A stretch of 64,000 bases of DNA from the NCBI GenBank assembly GCA_012841565.1, contig DUUM01000299.1:1-64000 (forward strand), given 5' to 3'. A model generated the notes under the pieces. That model was not told the origin of the DNA and searched no databases. It worked only from the letters and a program-made list of their open reading frames with translations. Shown piece by piece: positions 38,877 to 47,875 of the stretch; the first letter of the stretch is position 1, and the number at the start of each line of letters is the position of its first letter. A program made the translations under genes and the position numbers. The stretch comes from Candidatus Epulonipiscium sp. Its GTDB lineage: Bacteria; Bacillota_A; Clostridia; Lachnospirales; Cellulosilyticaceae.

Positions 38877-40730
38877 TTATGATTTTAATTTATAACGTAG
38901 AAGCCTCATACCGTTTAAAATAACGACTAAAATACTTGCTTCATGAAGTAACATACCAATTGACATGTTCATCCACTGACTAAAAAATACACTTGCAAGT
39001 AGGAATAACACAACCCCTACTGCAATAATAATGTTTTGGCGCATATTATTAGCTGTTGCTTTTGTTAAACCCAGCGCATGTGGCAGGCGGCTAAAATCTG
39101 AATTCATTAAAACAACATCTGATGTTTCAATGGCTACGTCTGTACCACTTCCCATTGCAATTCCAATTTGTGCTAGGGCTAGGGAAGGGCTATCATTGAC
39201 CCCATCTCCAACGAATGCAACAATATGGCCCTTGCCTATTAAATCTTCAATATACGCTGCTTTATTTTCTGGTAACATATGGCCGTGTGCTTCTGTTAGT
39301 CCTAGCTCACGTGCTACTAAGTCAACTGTGCCTTGGTTATCCCCTGATAAAACCACTAGATTCTTAACACCTAATTTTTTCAGCTTTTGAAGATCATCCT
39401 TTACACCTGGGCGAATTTGGTCACGAATACCCATTAAGGCCTTAAGTTCACCATCAAGTGATGTGAGAACAAGTGAGTTTCCACTTTCCTCAAACCTAAT
39501 AATATCGGCCCGGGCCTTTTCATTTAACGCAACATTCTGTTGTTCCATCAGTGCCACATTGCCCACTGCTACTCTATGCCCGTCTACATAAGCAACTATG
39601 CCGCCACCTTTTACAACATCCGTCTTTTCAACTTTATAAGCTTTTGTATCACCTATATGATCAATTACAGCTTTAGCTAGTGGATGATCCGATTCTTTTT
39701 CAACACTGGCTAGGTAGCCTAATACTTGGTCAGTATTTTCGCCATATATTTGTGTGTCAGCTACTTTAGGATTTCCAATTGTGAGTGTGCCAGTCTTATC
39801 AAATACCATGGTGTCCACTCTGCTAAAATCATGAATGACTTCACTGCCTTTTAAAAGGACTCCGTGCTGGGCGCCATTGCCAATACCGGCTACGTTTGAA
39901 ACAGGTACACCTATCACTAGGGCTCCTGGACATCCCAAAACTAATATTGTAATGGCCAGTTTAATGTCCCGTGAAAATATCCAAACAATAATAGCGAGAA
40001 CCAAAACAGCTGGCGTGTAGTATTTTGAAAACTTATTAATAAAACGCTCCGCTTCTGACTTTGAATCTTGCGCCTCTTCAACCATCTCAATAATTTTGCC
40101 AAAAGTAGTATCTTCGCCAACGCGATCAGCAACAATTTGGATGGTTCCATTTTCTAAAATTGTTCCAGCATATACGCCTAAACCTTTCTTTTTACCAACC
40201 GGAACAGCTTCACCTGTAATGCTTGCTTCGTTAATATGCCCTTCACCCGTTAAAACAGTTCCATCAACAGGAATTTTAGCACCCGTTTTAACAAGTAATA
40301 TATCTCCTACATCAACCTCATCTACTTCTACCTCTACAAATTCGCCATTCTCCATTTGTTTTAGAGCACTCTCTGGTGCCATTTCAGTTAACGCCTTAAT
40401 GGCAGAGCGTGTTTTATTAAGTGTGCGTTGTTCTAGAAAAGCGCCAAATAAGAATAAGAATGTAACAATAGCAGATTCTTCAAGATTCTTAATTAAAAAG
40501 GCCCCACTAACTGCAATGGTAACCAAAACATCAATACTAACAACTTTAACCTTTAATGCTTGATATGCTTGAATTGCAATGGGCGCAACCCCCATGACAG
40601 AGGCGATGGCCAAAGACCAAATAGCTATCTCTTCATTTTTAAACCCTAGTTCACTGATAAACCCAATAGCAATTAAAATTCCGCCAATCAATGTTATATG
40701 ATTTTTCTTACTTAGTATAAACTTCTGCAT
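38877..40730 (-). CDS. P1B-type metal-translocating ATPase with CPG motif
   Basis: Membrane pump that moves metal ions using ATP. TGEAVP (172-177), the phosphorylation site DKTGT with Asp311, and GDGVNDSPSLA are present. The membrane metal site, usually CPC in P1B-1/2 pumps, is Cys-Pro-Gly at 267-269 (LGCPGALVIGVP). No HMA domain precedes the first membrane helices. The last helix has HEASILVVILNGMRLL, typical of the zinc/cadmium/iron-type pumps. About 617 aa. ATG at 40730 has GGAAGG. Substrate unknown; Zn, Cd, Co or Fe are all possible. Confidence 0.92.
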   Translation of the reverse strand: MQKFILSKKNHITLIGGILIAIGFISELGFKNEEIAIWSLAIASVMGVAPIAIQAYQALKVKVVSIDVLVTIAVSGAFLIKNLEESAIVTFLFLFGAFLEQRTLNKTRSAIKALTEMAPESALKQMENGEFVEVEVDEVDVGDILLVKTGAKIPVDGTVLTGEGHINEASITGEAVPVGKKKGLGVYAGTILENGTIQIVADRVGEDTTFGKIIEMVEEAQDSKSEAERFINKFSKYYTPAVLVLAIIVWIFSRDIKLAITILVLGCPGALVIGVPVSNVAGIGNGAQHGVLLKGSEVIHDFSRVDTMVFDKTGTLTIGNPKVADTQIYGENTDQVLGYLASVEKESDHPLAKAVIDHIGDTKAYKVEKTDVVKGGGIVAYVDGHRVAVGNVALMEQQNVALNEKARADIIRFEESGNSLVLTSLDGELKALMGIRDQIRPGVKDDLQKLKKLGVKNLVVLSGDNQGTVDLVARELGLTEAHGHMLPENKAAYIEDLIGKGHIVAFVGDGVNDSPSLALAQIGIAMGSGTDVAIETSDVVLMNSDFSRLPHALGLTKATANNMRQNIIIAVGVVLFLLASVFFSQWMNMSIGMLLHEASILVVILNGMRLLRYKLKS

Positions 40731-40768
40731 ACAGATCACCTTCCTCTTAAACTATATAATGCCTACCC

Positions 40769-41086
40769 TTAAGCATAATATGCTTTGTCTATTTCGGCCA
40801 ACATATTGTAAACCGCCTCATAACTTTCACATACATCCTCTGGAACTGTGTAGTCCTTAGTGATCTCACGTAGCCCAGCAAATTCTTTATCTAATTCAAG
40901 CTTTTTTAATTCCGGTTTATTTGATCCTGCTTCTTTTATCTTCCCATTCATTACATCAAATAATGCATGAACTTTATGAAACTCAGGGTGGGTACCTCCG
41001 TGAACCCTTGCTACAATGGGTACATATAAATCGAGTGTTTTAGAATGTTTTTCTACTACTTGGTTGAACGTTAATTGATTTGACAT
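40769..41086 (-). CDS. Small RIC-like (iron-sulfur cluster repair) di-iron protein
   Basis: 105-aa protein rich in His and Glu/Asp (His14, His29, His33, His37, His40) with the C-terminal pattern TVPEDVCESYEAVYNMLAE. I recall this pattern from short Firmicutes proteins annotated as iron-sulfur cluster repair di-iron protein (ric, hemerythrin-like), linked to nitric-oxide stress; I cannot check it here. ATG at 41086 has AAGGGGG. It heads the operon with the P1B ATPase and HMA protein, and its promoter has a Crp/Fnr-like palindrome. Confidence 0.6.
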   Translation of the reverse strand: MSNQLTFNQVVEKHSKTLDLYVPIVARVHGGTHPEFHKVHALFDVMNGKIKEAGSNKPELKKLELDKEFAGLREITKDYTVPEDVCESYEAVYNMLAEIDKAYYA

Positions 41087-41124
41087 ATTTATTTCCCCCT
41101 TCTCATGTTATCTATTATGAGTTC

Positions 41125-41166
41125 ATTGTAGCATGATACAAAAGAAAAGAATGTGACCTGGGTCAA
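41125..41166 (-). promoter_or_regulatory. Activator-type promoter with Crp/Fnr (HcpR-like) palindrome
   Basis: Minus strand TTGACC-CA-GGTCAC reads as an inverted repeat (TGACC 41154-41158, GGTCA 41161-41165). The -10 is TACAAT (41130-41125), with no recognisable -35. Taking +1 as 7 nt downstream (41118), the palindrome centre is at -41.5, the classic place for Crp/Fnr class II activators. The half-site resembles the HcpR motif (TTGAC-N4-GTCAA) with one mismatch. Confidence 0.6.
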
Positions 41167-41330
41167 AATTCTAATAGTTTTATTACACTACTGAAGATTT
41201 TGGGATTATTTATGATGGGTAGAGTCAATAAATAAATATGATATACTATAATATAGGAATTGATTCTTTATTAATGACTGGAAAAACTAATAAATCAGAC
41301 ATAAGTTTTATAAAAAGGGTGTGGAAAAAA

Positions 41331-42806
41331 ATGAGATTAAAAATCAAAAAATTCTTAAGTTCAATTACATCTAAAGGGAAAATGGCTTTAGATTTAGTGG
41401 AACAAGGAAATAATGATAGAGATGGGCATGGTAAACAAGACAGGGTAAACAAAGATCTACCACCCGAAGTGCACTCTAGTATGCTTTATAATGATGTCGT
41501 ACAAATTGCATGGCCCTCATTCATAGAGCTGACATTGACACAGTTAGCTTCCATGGTAGATTTAATGATGGTAGGAACCTTGGGTCCATGGGCAATAACT
41601 GCTGTTGGGTTAACAATGCAACCTAAGTTTTTGATGATGACTATGTTTATGTCTATGAATGTTGGAGCAACTGCATTAGTTGCGAGATATAAAGGACAAG
41701 AAAACCCTAAAAAAGCAAATATGGTATTGAATCAAGCAATGTTGTTAACTTTCACCTTGTCTATACTAGCTTCTATCGTAGGGTTTGCATTTGCAGAACC
41801 TTTGATTAAATTTATGGGAGCATCAGATGTACTCAGCTTAGTAGGTGGGACAACATATTTAAAAATACAAATGATTGGATTTTTGCCAATGGCATTAACA
41901 ACTACCATAACAGCCACCTTGCGTGGCGTAGGAGATTCTAAAACAGCTATGAAATATAATTTAACTGGGAACTTAATCAATGTAATCTTAAATTACCTTT
42001 TAATTTATGGCCACTTTGGATTCCCTAAGATGGGAGTTGCAGGCGCATCCTTAGCAACTATAATAGGCCAGGGAGTTGCTTTTTTACTGGCTGCCAATGT
42101 TATTCTAAAAAAAGATGGCTACCTATATCTTTCTCTAAAAGATAGTTTTAAACCCAGGGTAAAATATTTGAAAAGCATATTTAATATCGGTATACCCGCT
42201 ATGATTGAGCAATTAGTTATGCGTGCAGGTCTGATAATATATTCAAAAACTGTTGCATCTCTTGGAACTATCGCTTTTGCTACACATCAAATAGCTATGA
42301 ATATTATGGCTATGTCGTTTATGAGCGGTCAAGCATTTTCAGTTTCTGCCACATCCTTAGTAGGTCAGAGTTTGGGTAAAAATCGGCCAGATATGGCGCA
42401 GGCATACAGCAGTAGAACGAGACGTGTAGGAATGATATTAGCCATGATGATAGGTAGTGTGTTTTTCTTATTTGGAAAGCAGATTATAGGCCTCTATAGT
42501 GATGACATAATCGTTATCAATGAAGGCGCCAAAATATTAAAAATAGCCGCTCTTATTCAACCCTTTCAGTCATCTCAATTTATATTAGCTGGCGCCTTAA
42601 GAGGAGCAGGAGATACTAAAACGACAGCTGTCATTACATTTATAACCATATTAATAATAAGGCCCGGATTAGCTATAATTGCGATTAAATCTTTTGACTT
42701 AGGTTTAACGGGTGCATGGTTAGCCTTGGCTGCAGATCAGGCAATGCGTTCTTTACTAATTGTCCTAAGATACCAATCCGGAAAGTGGAAAAGTATAGAA
42801 ATTTAA
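41331..42806 (+). CDS. MATE family efflux transporter
   Basis: Cation-coupled exporter of drugs or metabolites. From ATG 41331 it has 491 aa with about 12 membrane segments; the first starts near YNDVVQIAWPSFIELTLTQL. Repeated MATE halves each show PAMIEQL / PSFIELT and LRGAGDTKT / LRGVGDSKT motifs. The frame is open to ATG 41238, but TATACT/TATAAT at 41242-41252 looks like the -10 of its own promoter, so a start upstream of that is unlikely. The weak GGGTGTGG before 41331 leaves the start uncertain. It is divergent from the ric operon. Confidence 0.9.
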   Translation: MRLKIKKFLSSITSKGKMALDLVEQGNNDRDGHGKQDRVNKDLPPEVHSSMLYNDVVQIAWPSFIELTLTQLASMVDLMMVGTLGPWAITAVGLTMQPKFLMMTMFMSMNVGATALVARYKGQENPKKANMVLNQAMLLTFTLSILASIVGFAFAEPLIKFMGASDVLSLVGGTTYLKIQMIGFLPMALTTTITATLRGVGDSKTAMKYNLTGNLINVILNYLLIYGHFGFPKMGVAGASLATIIGQGVAFLLAANVILKKDGYLYLSLKDSFKPRVKYLKSIFNIGIPAMIEQLVMRAGLIIYSKTVASLGTIAFATHQIAMNIMAMSFMSGQAFSVSATSLVGQSLGKNRPDMAQAYSSRTRRVGMILAMMIGSVFFLFGKQIIGLYSDDIIVINEGAKILKIAALIQPFQSSQFILAGALRGAGDTKTTAVITFITILIIRPGLAIIAIKSFDLGLTGAWLALAADQAMRSLLIVLRYQSGKWKSIEI

Positions 42807-42827
42807 AGCTATGGCAATGGTAGACGA

Positions 42828-42886
42828 AAAACATCCTAATAGGCATCCTCTAGCTTACTAGCTAGAGAAGCCTATTAGGATGTTTT
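42828..42886. terminator. Long bidirectional terminator after the MATE gene
   Basis: 17-bp outer stem (42828-42844 / 42870-42886, with AAAACATCCTAATAGGC on the left) and an inner CTCTAGCT/AGCTAGAG stem. It separates the MATE gene from rnfB. Confidence 0.88.
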
Positions 42887-42931
42887 GCGCCTACCTAATG
42901 CGGCAACTACTAAAACCCATCAATCTAAAAC

Positions 42932-43741
42932 TTACCCAACACTCTTAATCTGAGTAATTGCTCCCGTCGGGCATTTTTCTTCACAAACCCCACAACTTAT
43001 ACAAATCGAATTGTCAATAAAGGCTACCTTGTTTTTCATGGTAATAGCATTTACTGGACAATTCTTCACGCAAATACCACAACCGATACAGGCTACTTTG
43101 CAGTTAGCTTTTGCATCTTTCCCTTTGTCTTCAGACATACAATTAACATGGTATGTAGATTTTGCTGGGATCAGATGAATAATATGCTTTGGACAAGTCC
43201 GCACACAAGTTCCACATGCTGTACATTTATCTGGGTCCACAACTGCAACGCCGTCTTTGATAGACATTGCACCAAAAACACAAACCTTTTCACAACTTCC
43301 CAGTCCTAAACACCCATATGAACAAGATTTGGATCCACCACCTGGTATCAGGGCCGCATCTCTGCAATCTAAAATACCATAGTATTCATTTTTTTCTGCA
43401 GCATTTTCATTGGTTCCACGGCAAGCCACCATAGCTCTTTTCTTTTCAGAAATCTCAACGGTTGTTCCTAGAATTGTTGCAATTTCTTTTGTATTCTCAT
43501 CGTTATTAACAGCACAAGCATTAGCTTTTGCTTTGCCTTCTACAACTGCATTTGCAAACGCGCTACATCCTGCATAGCCGCAGCCACCACAGTTTGCTCC
43601 TGGTAATTTTTCTAAAACTTGTTCTACTTTTTCATCGACTTCAACTGCAAATTTTTGTGCAGCAAAACCAAGTCCTGCTCCAAACACTAACCCAAGGCCA
43701 CTAATGGTAGCGACTGGGTATAAAATACTAGTTATATCCAT
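42932..43741 (-). CDS. rnfB: Rnf complex subunit RnfB
   Basis: Ferredoxin-accepting subunit of the ferredoxin:NAD+ oxidoreductase. An N-terminal membrane segment (about 5-28) precedes a CGGCGYAGC cluster site and several [4Fe-4S] motifs: CTACGTCVRTCP, CIGCGICVKNCP and CISCGVCEEKCP. 269 aa, close to clostridial RnfB. ATG at 43741 has AGGAGG. It is the last gene of rnfCDGEAB. Confidence 0.96.
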   Translation of the reverse strand: MDITSILYPVATISGLGLVFGAGLGFAAQKFAVEVDEKVEQVLEKLPGANCGGCGYAGCSAFANAVVEGKAKANACAVNNDENTKEIATILGTTVEISEKKRAMVACRGTNENAAEKNEYYGILDCRDAALIPGGGSKSCSYGCLGLGSCEKVCVFGAMSIKDGVAVVDPDKCTACGTCVRTCPKHIIHLIPAKSTYHVNCMSEDKGKDAKANCKVACIGCGICVKNCPVNAITMKNKVAFIDNSICISCGVCEEKCPTGAITQIKSVG

Positions 43742-43755
43742 TTAAGCTCGCCTCC

Positions 43756-44331
43756 TTATGAAATTAGTCCTTGAAATCCTAAAAATGCAGTAGCCATAAA
43801 GCCAGCTGTAATAAGTGCTATAGGAAGTCCTTTAAGTGCCTCAGGTACATTGCTTTTATCGATACGCTCACGAATCCCTGCAAATAGTACAATAGCCAGT
43901 GTAAAGCCAAGTGCGCCGCCTACACCGTAAACAAGTGATTCAATCAGTGAAAACTCTTTTTGCATATTTATAATGGCCACACCAAGCACTGCGCAGTTTG
44001 TTGTAATCAGTGGTAAATACACACCAAGTGCTGCATAGAGCGAAGGGCTTGATTTTTGAATAACCATTTCTACTAGCTGCACAAGCGATGCTATCACTAG
44101 AATAAATGCTAAGGTATAGAGATATTCTATTTTAAAAGGAACTAAAATAAGGTTATAGACAATATGTGTCATGACAGATGCTAAAGCCATAACAAATGTT
44201 ACTGCCATTCCCATCCCCAGTGCTGTTTCCACTTTTTTAGATACACCTAAAAATGGACAAATACCCAAAAACCTTGTTAACACAAAGTTATTGACGAGCA
44301 TGGATCCTAAAAATAAAAGTAATAAATTCAT
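43756..44331 (-). CDS. rnfA: Rnf complex subunit RnfA
   Basis: Membrane subunit with six predicted segments over 191 aa. NNFVLTRFLGICPFLG (near the N-terminus) and the central TTNCAVLG carry conserved Cys residues that hold an intramembrane [2Fe-2S] cluster with RnfE in characterised complexes. ATG at 44331 overlaps the rnfE stop by 1 nt and has AGGAGGGG. Confidence 0.96.
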   Translation of the reverse strand: MNLLLLFLGSMLVNNFVLTRFLGICPFLGVSKKVETALGMGMAVTFVMALASVMTHIVYNLILVPFKIEYLYTLAFILVIASLVQLVEMVIQKSSPSLYAALGVYLPLITTNCAVLGVAIINMQKEFSLIESLVYGVGGALGFTLAIVLFAGIRERIDKSNVPEALKGLPIALITAGFMATAFLGFQGLIS

Positions 44332-44945
44332 CAATTTCCCCTCCTATCTTGGTGTTTTTTAGATTTGTAAACATTGAGTAATGCCATTAGAATCCCTAGT
44401 GCAAAAAACGCTCCTGGTGCCATAATCATAATGAGTGCTGGTTGATAGCTAGCAGGCATGATTGCTATGTTAAGTATTTTTCCTGTTCCTAAAAGTTCTC
44501 TGACAGCGCCAAGGATACTAAGGGCAACTGTAAATCCAAGTCCCATCCCAAGACCATCAAAAGCTGATGAAATCACTGTATTTTTAGAAGCATAGGCTTC
44601 TGCTCTTGCTAAAATTAGACAGTTTACAACAATGAGTGGTAAGAATATCCCAAGTGACTTGTATAGACCTGGTACGTATGCTTCTAGTAACAATTGTATA
44701 ATGGTTACAAAACTAGCAATAATAATAACAAATGATGGAATACGTATTTTAGCCGGAATAACCTTACGAACAAGAGATATAGTTGCATTAGAGCATATTA
44801 AAACCACTGTTGTTGCAAGTCCCATTCCTACTGCGTTTTCTACGCTGGTTGTAACAGCAAGGGTTGGGCACATGCCGATGACCTGAGTAAATATTGGATT
44901 TTCTTTAACGATTCCATTATATAATCTCTCAAACAACTTTTTCAT
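44331..44945 (-). CDS. rnfE: Rnf complex subunit RnfE
   Basis: Membrane subunit related to RnfA in inverted topology. 204 aa. QVIGMCPTLAVTTSVENA and VVNCLILARAEA carry the two conserved Cys motifs. ATG at 44945 overlaps the rnfG end by 4 nt. Confidence 0.96.
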   Translation of the reverse strand: MKKLFERLYNGIVKENPIFTQVIGMCPTLAVTTSVENAVGMGLATTVVLICSNATISLVRKVIPAKIRIPSFVIIIASFVTIIQLLLEAYVPGLYKSLGIFLPLIVVNCLILARAEAYASKNTVISSAFDGLGMGLGFTVALSILGAVRELLGTGKILNIAIMPASYQPALIMIMAPGAFFALGILMALLNVYKSKKHQDRRGN

Positions 44946-45493
44946 TGTGCCCCTCCTTCTTGACTGTGTACATATTCAATTGCCTTATTAACACCTTCTG
45001 TAACAGCTTCTGATGTAATAGTTGCTCCTGTAATTGCAGAAACTTCATCATCCCCTGGGTTATTACCTTTTAAAACTTTAAGCACTGTATCTTTTTCTTT
45101 AAACTGATCCGTAAAGTTAGGGTCAGAAGCATTGGCACCTAGTCCTGGTGTTTCATTACTAGCTAGAATTTTAATCCCTTGTACAATGCCTTCATTTGTA
45201 ACCCCAATCATTATTTCAATAGGATCTGCATATCCTTTCGAAATGACTCTAAGCGCATATCCTATAGGCGCTCCTTTTCGAATGCCTATTTGAACCTCTG
45301 CTATTTCATCATTCCCCATTGCTTCTTCAAAGTTCTCCGCAATAGGAAGCACTTCTTGCATGGCTATATTTTTTGCTTCTAGCTTTTGTCTTGCTATAGG
45401 TTCCTTTGTTAGTTCATTTGCAAACCCTACTAGCCCCGTACAAATGGCGGCTATTAGAAATAATATTCCACCCATTTTCCCTATATCTTTCAT
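44942..45493 (-). CDS. rnfG: Rnf complex subunit RnfG
   Basis: Flavoprotein facing outward from the membrane. One N-terminal membrane anchor (about 8-26) precedes the FMN-binding domain with ITGATITS, in which the Thr of (S/T)GAT holds FMN covalently. 183 aa. It overlaps rnfD by 4 nt. Confidence 0.95.
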   Translation of the reverse strand: MKDIGKMGGILFLIAAICTGLVGFANELTKEPIARQKLEAKNIAMQEVLPIAENFEEAMGNDEIAEVQIGIRKGAPIGYALRVISKGYADPIEIMIGVTNEGIVQGIKILASNETPGLGANASDPNFTDQFKEKDTVLKVLKGNNPGDDEVSAITGATITSEAVTEGVNKAIEYVHSQEGGAQ

Positions 45494-46431
45494 GCTTTTT
45501 TCACCGCCCCAAATGGTCTTGGCACCGTGTACTTATCAATTAACGGCACTGTTAAGTTCATAATTAATATGGCATAAGAGACCCCTTCTGGGTATCCACC
45601 ATATAATCTAATCACTGTTGTTATAATCCCGCACCCTAAGGCAAATATAATTTCTCCCTTAGGCGTTGCTGGTGATGTGGAATAATCTGTTGCCATGAAA
45701 AATGCACCTAAAAACAATCCCCCGGCCATTACTTCATACAACGGATTGATCGTAATATGTGAGATTGTTCCAAGTATATATGTAAGGATAAATACAGTTC
45801 CTACATACACCGCTGGTATCCTTAGGGTAATTACTTTTCTAAAGACTAAATAAGCAAGGCCGAGTAAAAGTGCTAGAGCTGATATCTCTCCAATACTTCC
45901 CCCTATATTGCCAATAAACACATCCATTAATGTTGGTGCTATTTCTTTAGCTCTCATTAGCTCTATTGGTGTTGCCCCACTGATTGCATCCATTCCTGGA
46001 ATAGAAAAGTCAGTCATAGCCACTGGGAAAGATGCCAAGAGTACCGCTCTTGCTCCTAGAGCTGGGTTAATAAAGTTTTGACCAATCCCACCAAAAAATT
46101 GCTTAGCTACAATTATGGCAACAAATGCACCTATTATTGGAATATATATTGGAATATAGGCTGGCAAGTTAAAGGCCAGTAAGACACCTGTCACCACTGC
46201 ACTTAAGTCTCCAACACTCATGGGTTGCTTATTTATCTTTTGCCAAATAGCTTCAAAAAATATACAACTAGCCACTGTAACTAGTGTAACTAGTAAGGAA
46301 CGTATTCCTAGAAAATAAACGGCTACTATCATTGCCGGTGTTAATGCAATCAAAACATCTTTCATAATCCCCTGAGTTGTGTACGGTCCACGAATATGGG
46401 GGGATGAAGATACTATAAATTTCTTATCCAT
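45490..46431 (-). CDS. rnfD: Rnf complex subunit RnfD
   Basis: Membrane subunit with nine to ten segments in 313 aa and the covalent-flavin motif SGATP (within DAISGATPIE). It is part of the ion-conducting core. ATG at 46431 has AGGAGG. Confidence 0.96.
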   Translation of the reverse strand: MDKKFIVSSSPHIRGPYTTQGIMKDVLIALTPAMIVAVYFLGIRSLLVTLVTVASCIFFEAIWQKINKQPMSVGDLSAVVTGVLLAFNLPAYIPIYIPIIGAFVAIIVAKQFFGGIGQNFINPALGARAVLLASFPVAMTDFSIPGMDAISGATPIELMRAKEIAPTLMDVFIGNIGGSIGEISALALLLGLAYLVFRKVITLRIPAVYVGTVFILTYILGTISHITINPLYEVMAGGLFLGAFFMATDYSTSPATPKGEIIFALGCGIITTVIRLYGGYPEGVSYAILIMNLTVPLIDKYTVPRPFGAVKKA

Positions 46432-46451
46432 TAGGGTCCTCCTTAAAATAT

Positions 46452-47786
46452 TTATTTTTTATCTTTGCTTTGTTGCGTCCTTACGGCTGCTTTAGCTGTA
46501 CGAATTGATTGTACAAGATGTCTATTGGCTGGGCATATAAAAGAACAGCTACCGCATTCCATACAATCCATCCCGTTATAATCAACAAACATTTCTGTGT
46601 CCCCTATTAGAGAAGCAATATTAAGTTGTGTTGGCATTAAAACACAAGGACAGACTTCTACACATTTATTACAACGAATACAGTTACTTTCTGGTGTTAC
46701 CCGCACTGCTTCTTCTGTAAAGCATAAAATACCTGCTGTTCCTTTTAAAACTGGAACATCTACACTACTGAGTGCCATTCCCATCATAGGGCCACCTGAT
46801 ATGACCTTAACTGTTTTCTCAGGATCCCAACCTGCATGTTCTAATAATTCCCTATAGGAAGTTCCAAGTCTTACTTTAAAGTTTCCTGGGTTACTAACGC
46901 CATCACCACTCACGGTTACAATTCTACGCATAATGGGTCTAGATTTCTCAAAAGCCCTCCAAATAGCTAAAGCTGAGTCTACGTTTTGCACCATACAATC
47001 TACATCTGCAGGGAGTCCACCACTTGGCACCTCCCGGTTTGTAATAGCATAAATCAAGTGCTTTTCAGATCCTTGAGGATATTTTGTCGCAAGTGTACAA
47101 ATTTCAATATTGTCTTCTTTTTTTATATGTTTTTTAAGTTCTGCTATGGCATCCGCTTTATTGTCTTCTACGCCTATATAGCCTTTTGCTTCTGGGAAAA
47201 GATGCAGTAAAATTCTTAGGCCATCAATTAACCTGTCCGCTTCCTCTAGCATAACACGGTGGTCTGATGTTAAATAAGGCTCACATTCTGCCCCATTAAT
47301 AATAACATGCTTAATCATTTTGCCTGGTGGCGGTGCTAATTTAATATAGGTTGGAAAACCTGCTCCACCCATTCCTACTAGACCGGCATTTTTAACCACT
47401 TCAATTATTTCTTGTGTTGTCATGGCTTTATAATCTAGTGGCTTATTTAAAGCTGGATCTTCTTCACACAGTCCATCTCTTTCGATAACAACTGATAAAA
47501 CCTTGTTTCCATTTGGCACAAGTCTCTCTTCTACTGCTTTCACTGTTCCAGATACTGAACTATGAATAGGGACACTGACATACCCGTTAGGTTCTCCAAT
47601 TACTTGCCCAACCAGAACATGGTCCCCTTTTTTCACTATAGGTGTACAGGGTGCTCCTATATGTTGGCTCATGGGTAATACGATTTCCCCCTTTGGTTGC
47701 AGCAGTTCGATTGGTTTGCCGCTCGTTCTTTCTTTGTTATATGATGGGTGAATTCCTTTTTTAAAACTGTAAAGTTTAGGTATCAT
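46452..47786 (-). CDS. rnfC: Rnf complex subunit RnfC
   Basis: NADH-side subunit with FMN and two [4Fe-4S] clusters. GGAGFPTYIKL and GAECEPYLTSDHR mark the nucleotide and flavin region; CIRCNKCVEVCPC and CMECGSCSFICP bind the clusters. 444 aa. ATG at 47786 has AGGGGAG. First gene of the rnf run; order C-D-G-E-A-B as in Clostridia and Acetobacterium. Whether H+ or Na+ is pumped cannot be read here. Confidence 0.97.
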   Translation of the reverse strand: MIPKLYSFKKGIHPSYNKERTSGKPIELLQPKGEIVLPMSQHIGAPCTPIVKKGDHVLVGQVIGEPNGYVSVPIHSSVSGTVKAVEERLVPNGNKVLSVVIERDGLCEEDPALNKPLDYKAMTTQEIIEVVKNAGLVGMGGAGFPTYIKLAPPPGKMIKHVIINGAECEPYLTSDHRVMLEEADRLIDGLRILLHLFPEAKGYIGVEDNKADAIAELKKHIKKEDNIEICTLATKYPQGSEKHLIYAITNREVPSGGLPADVDCMVQNVDSALAIWRAFEKSRPIMRRIVTVSGDGVSNPGNFKVRLGTSYRELLEHAGWDPEKTVKVISGGPMMGMALSSVDVPVLKGTAGILCFTEEAVRVTPESNCIRCNKCVEVCPCVLMPTQLNIASLIGDTEMFVDYNGMDCMECGSCSFICPANRHLVQSIRTAKAAVRTQQSKDKK

Positions 47787-47828
47787 ACTACTCCCCTTTC
47801 TATTCGTACTTATGTACTCTCCTTATAC

Positions 47829-47857
47829 AGTATACATAAAGAAATTACTATTCTCAA
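47829..47857 (-). promoter_or_regulatory. Probable promoter of rnfCDGEAB
   Basis: Minus strand TTGAGA (47857-47852), 17-nt spacer, TATACT (47834-47829), between the HATPase gene and rnfC. Confidence 0.6.
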
Positions 47858-47875
47858 CATTTGATATTTTTATCA

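Noticed and set aside
41224..41252. TATACT and TATAAT before the MATE gene as a full promoter
   Set aside because: Good -10 candidates, but no matching -35; used only to argue against the ATG at 41238.
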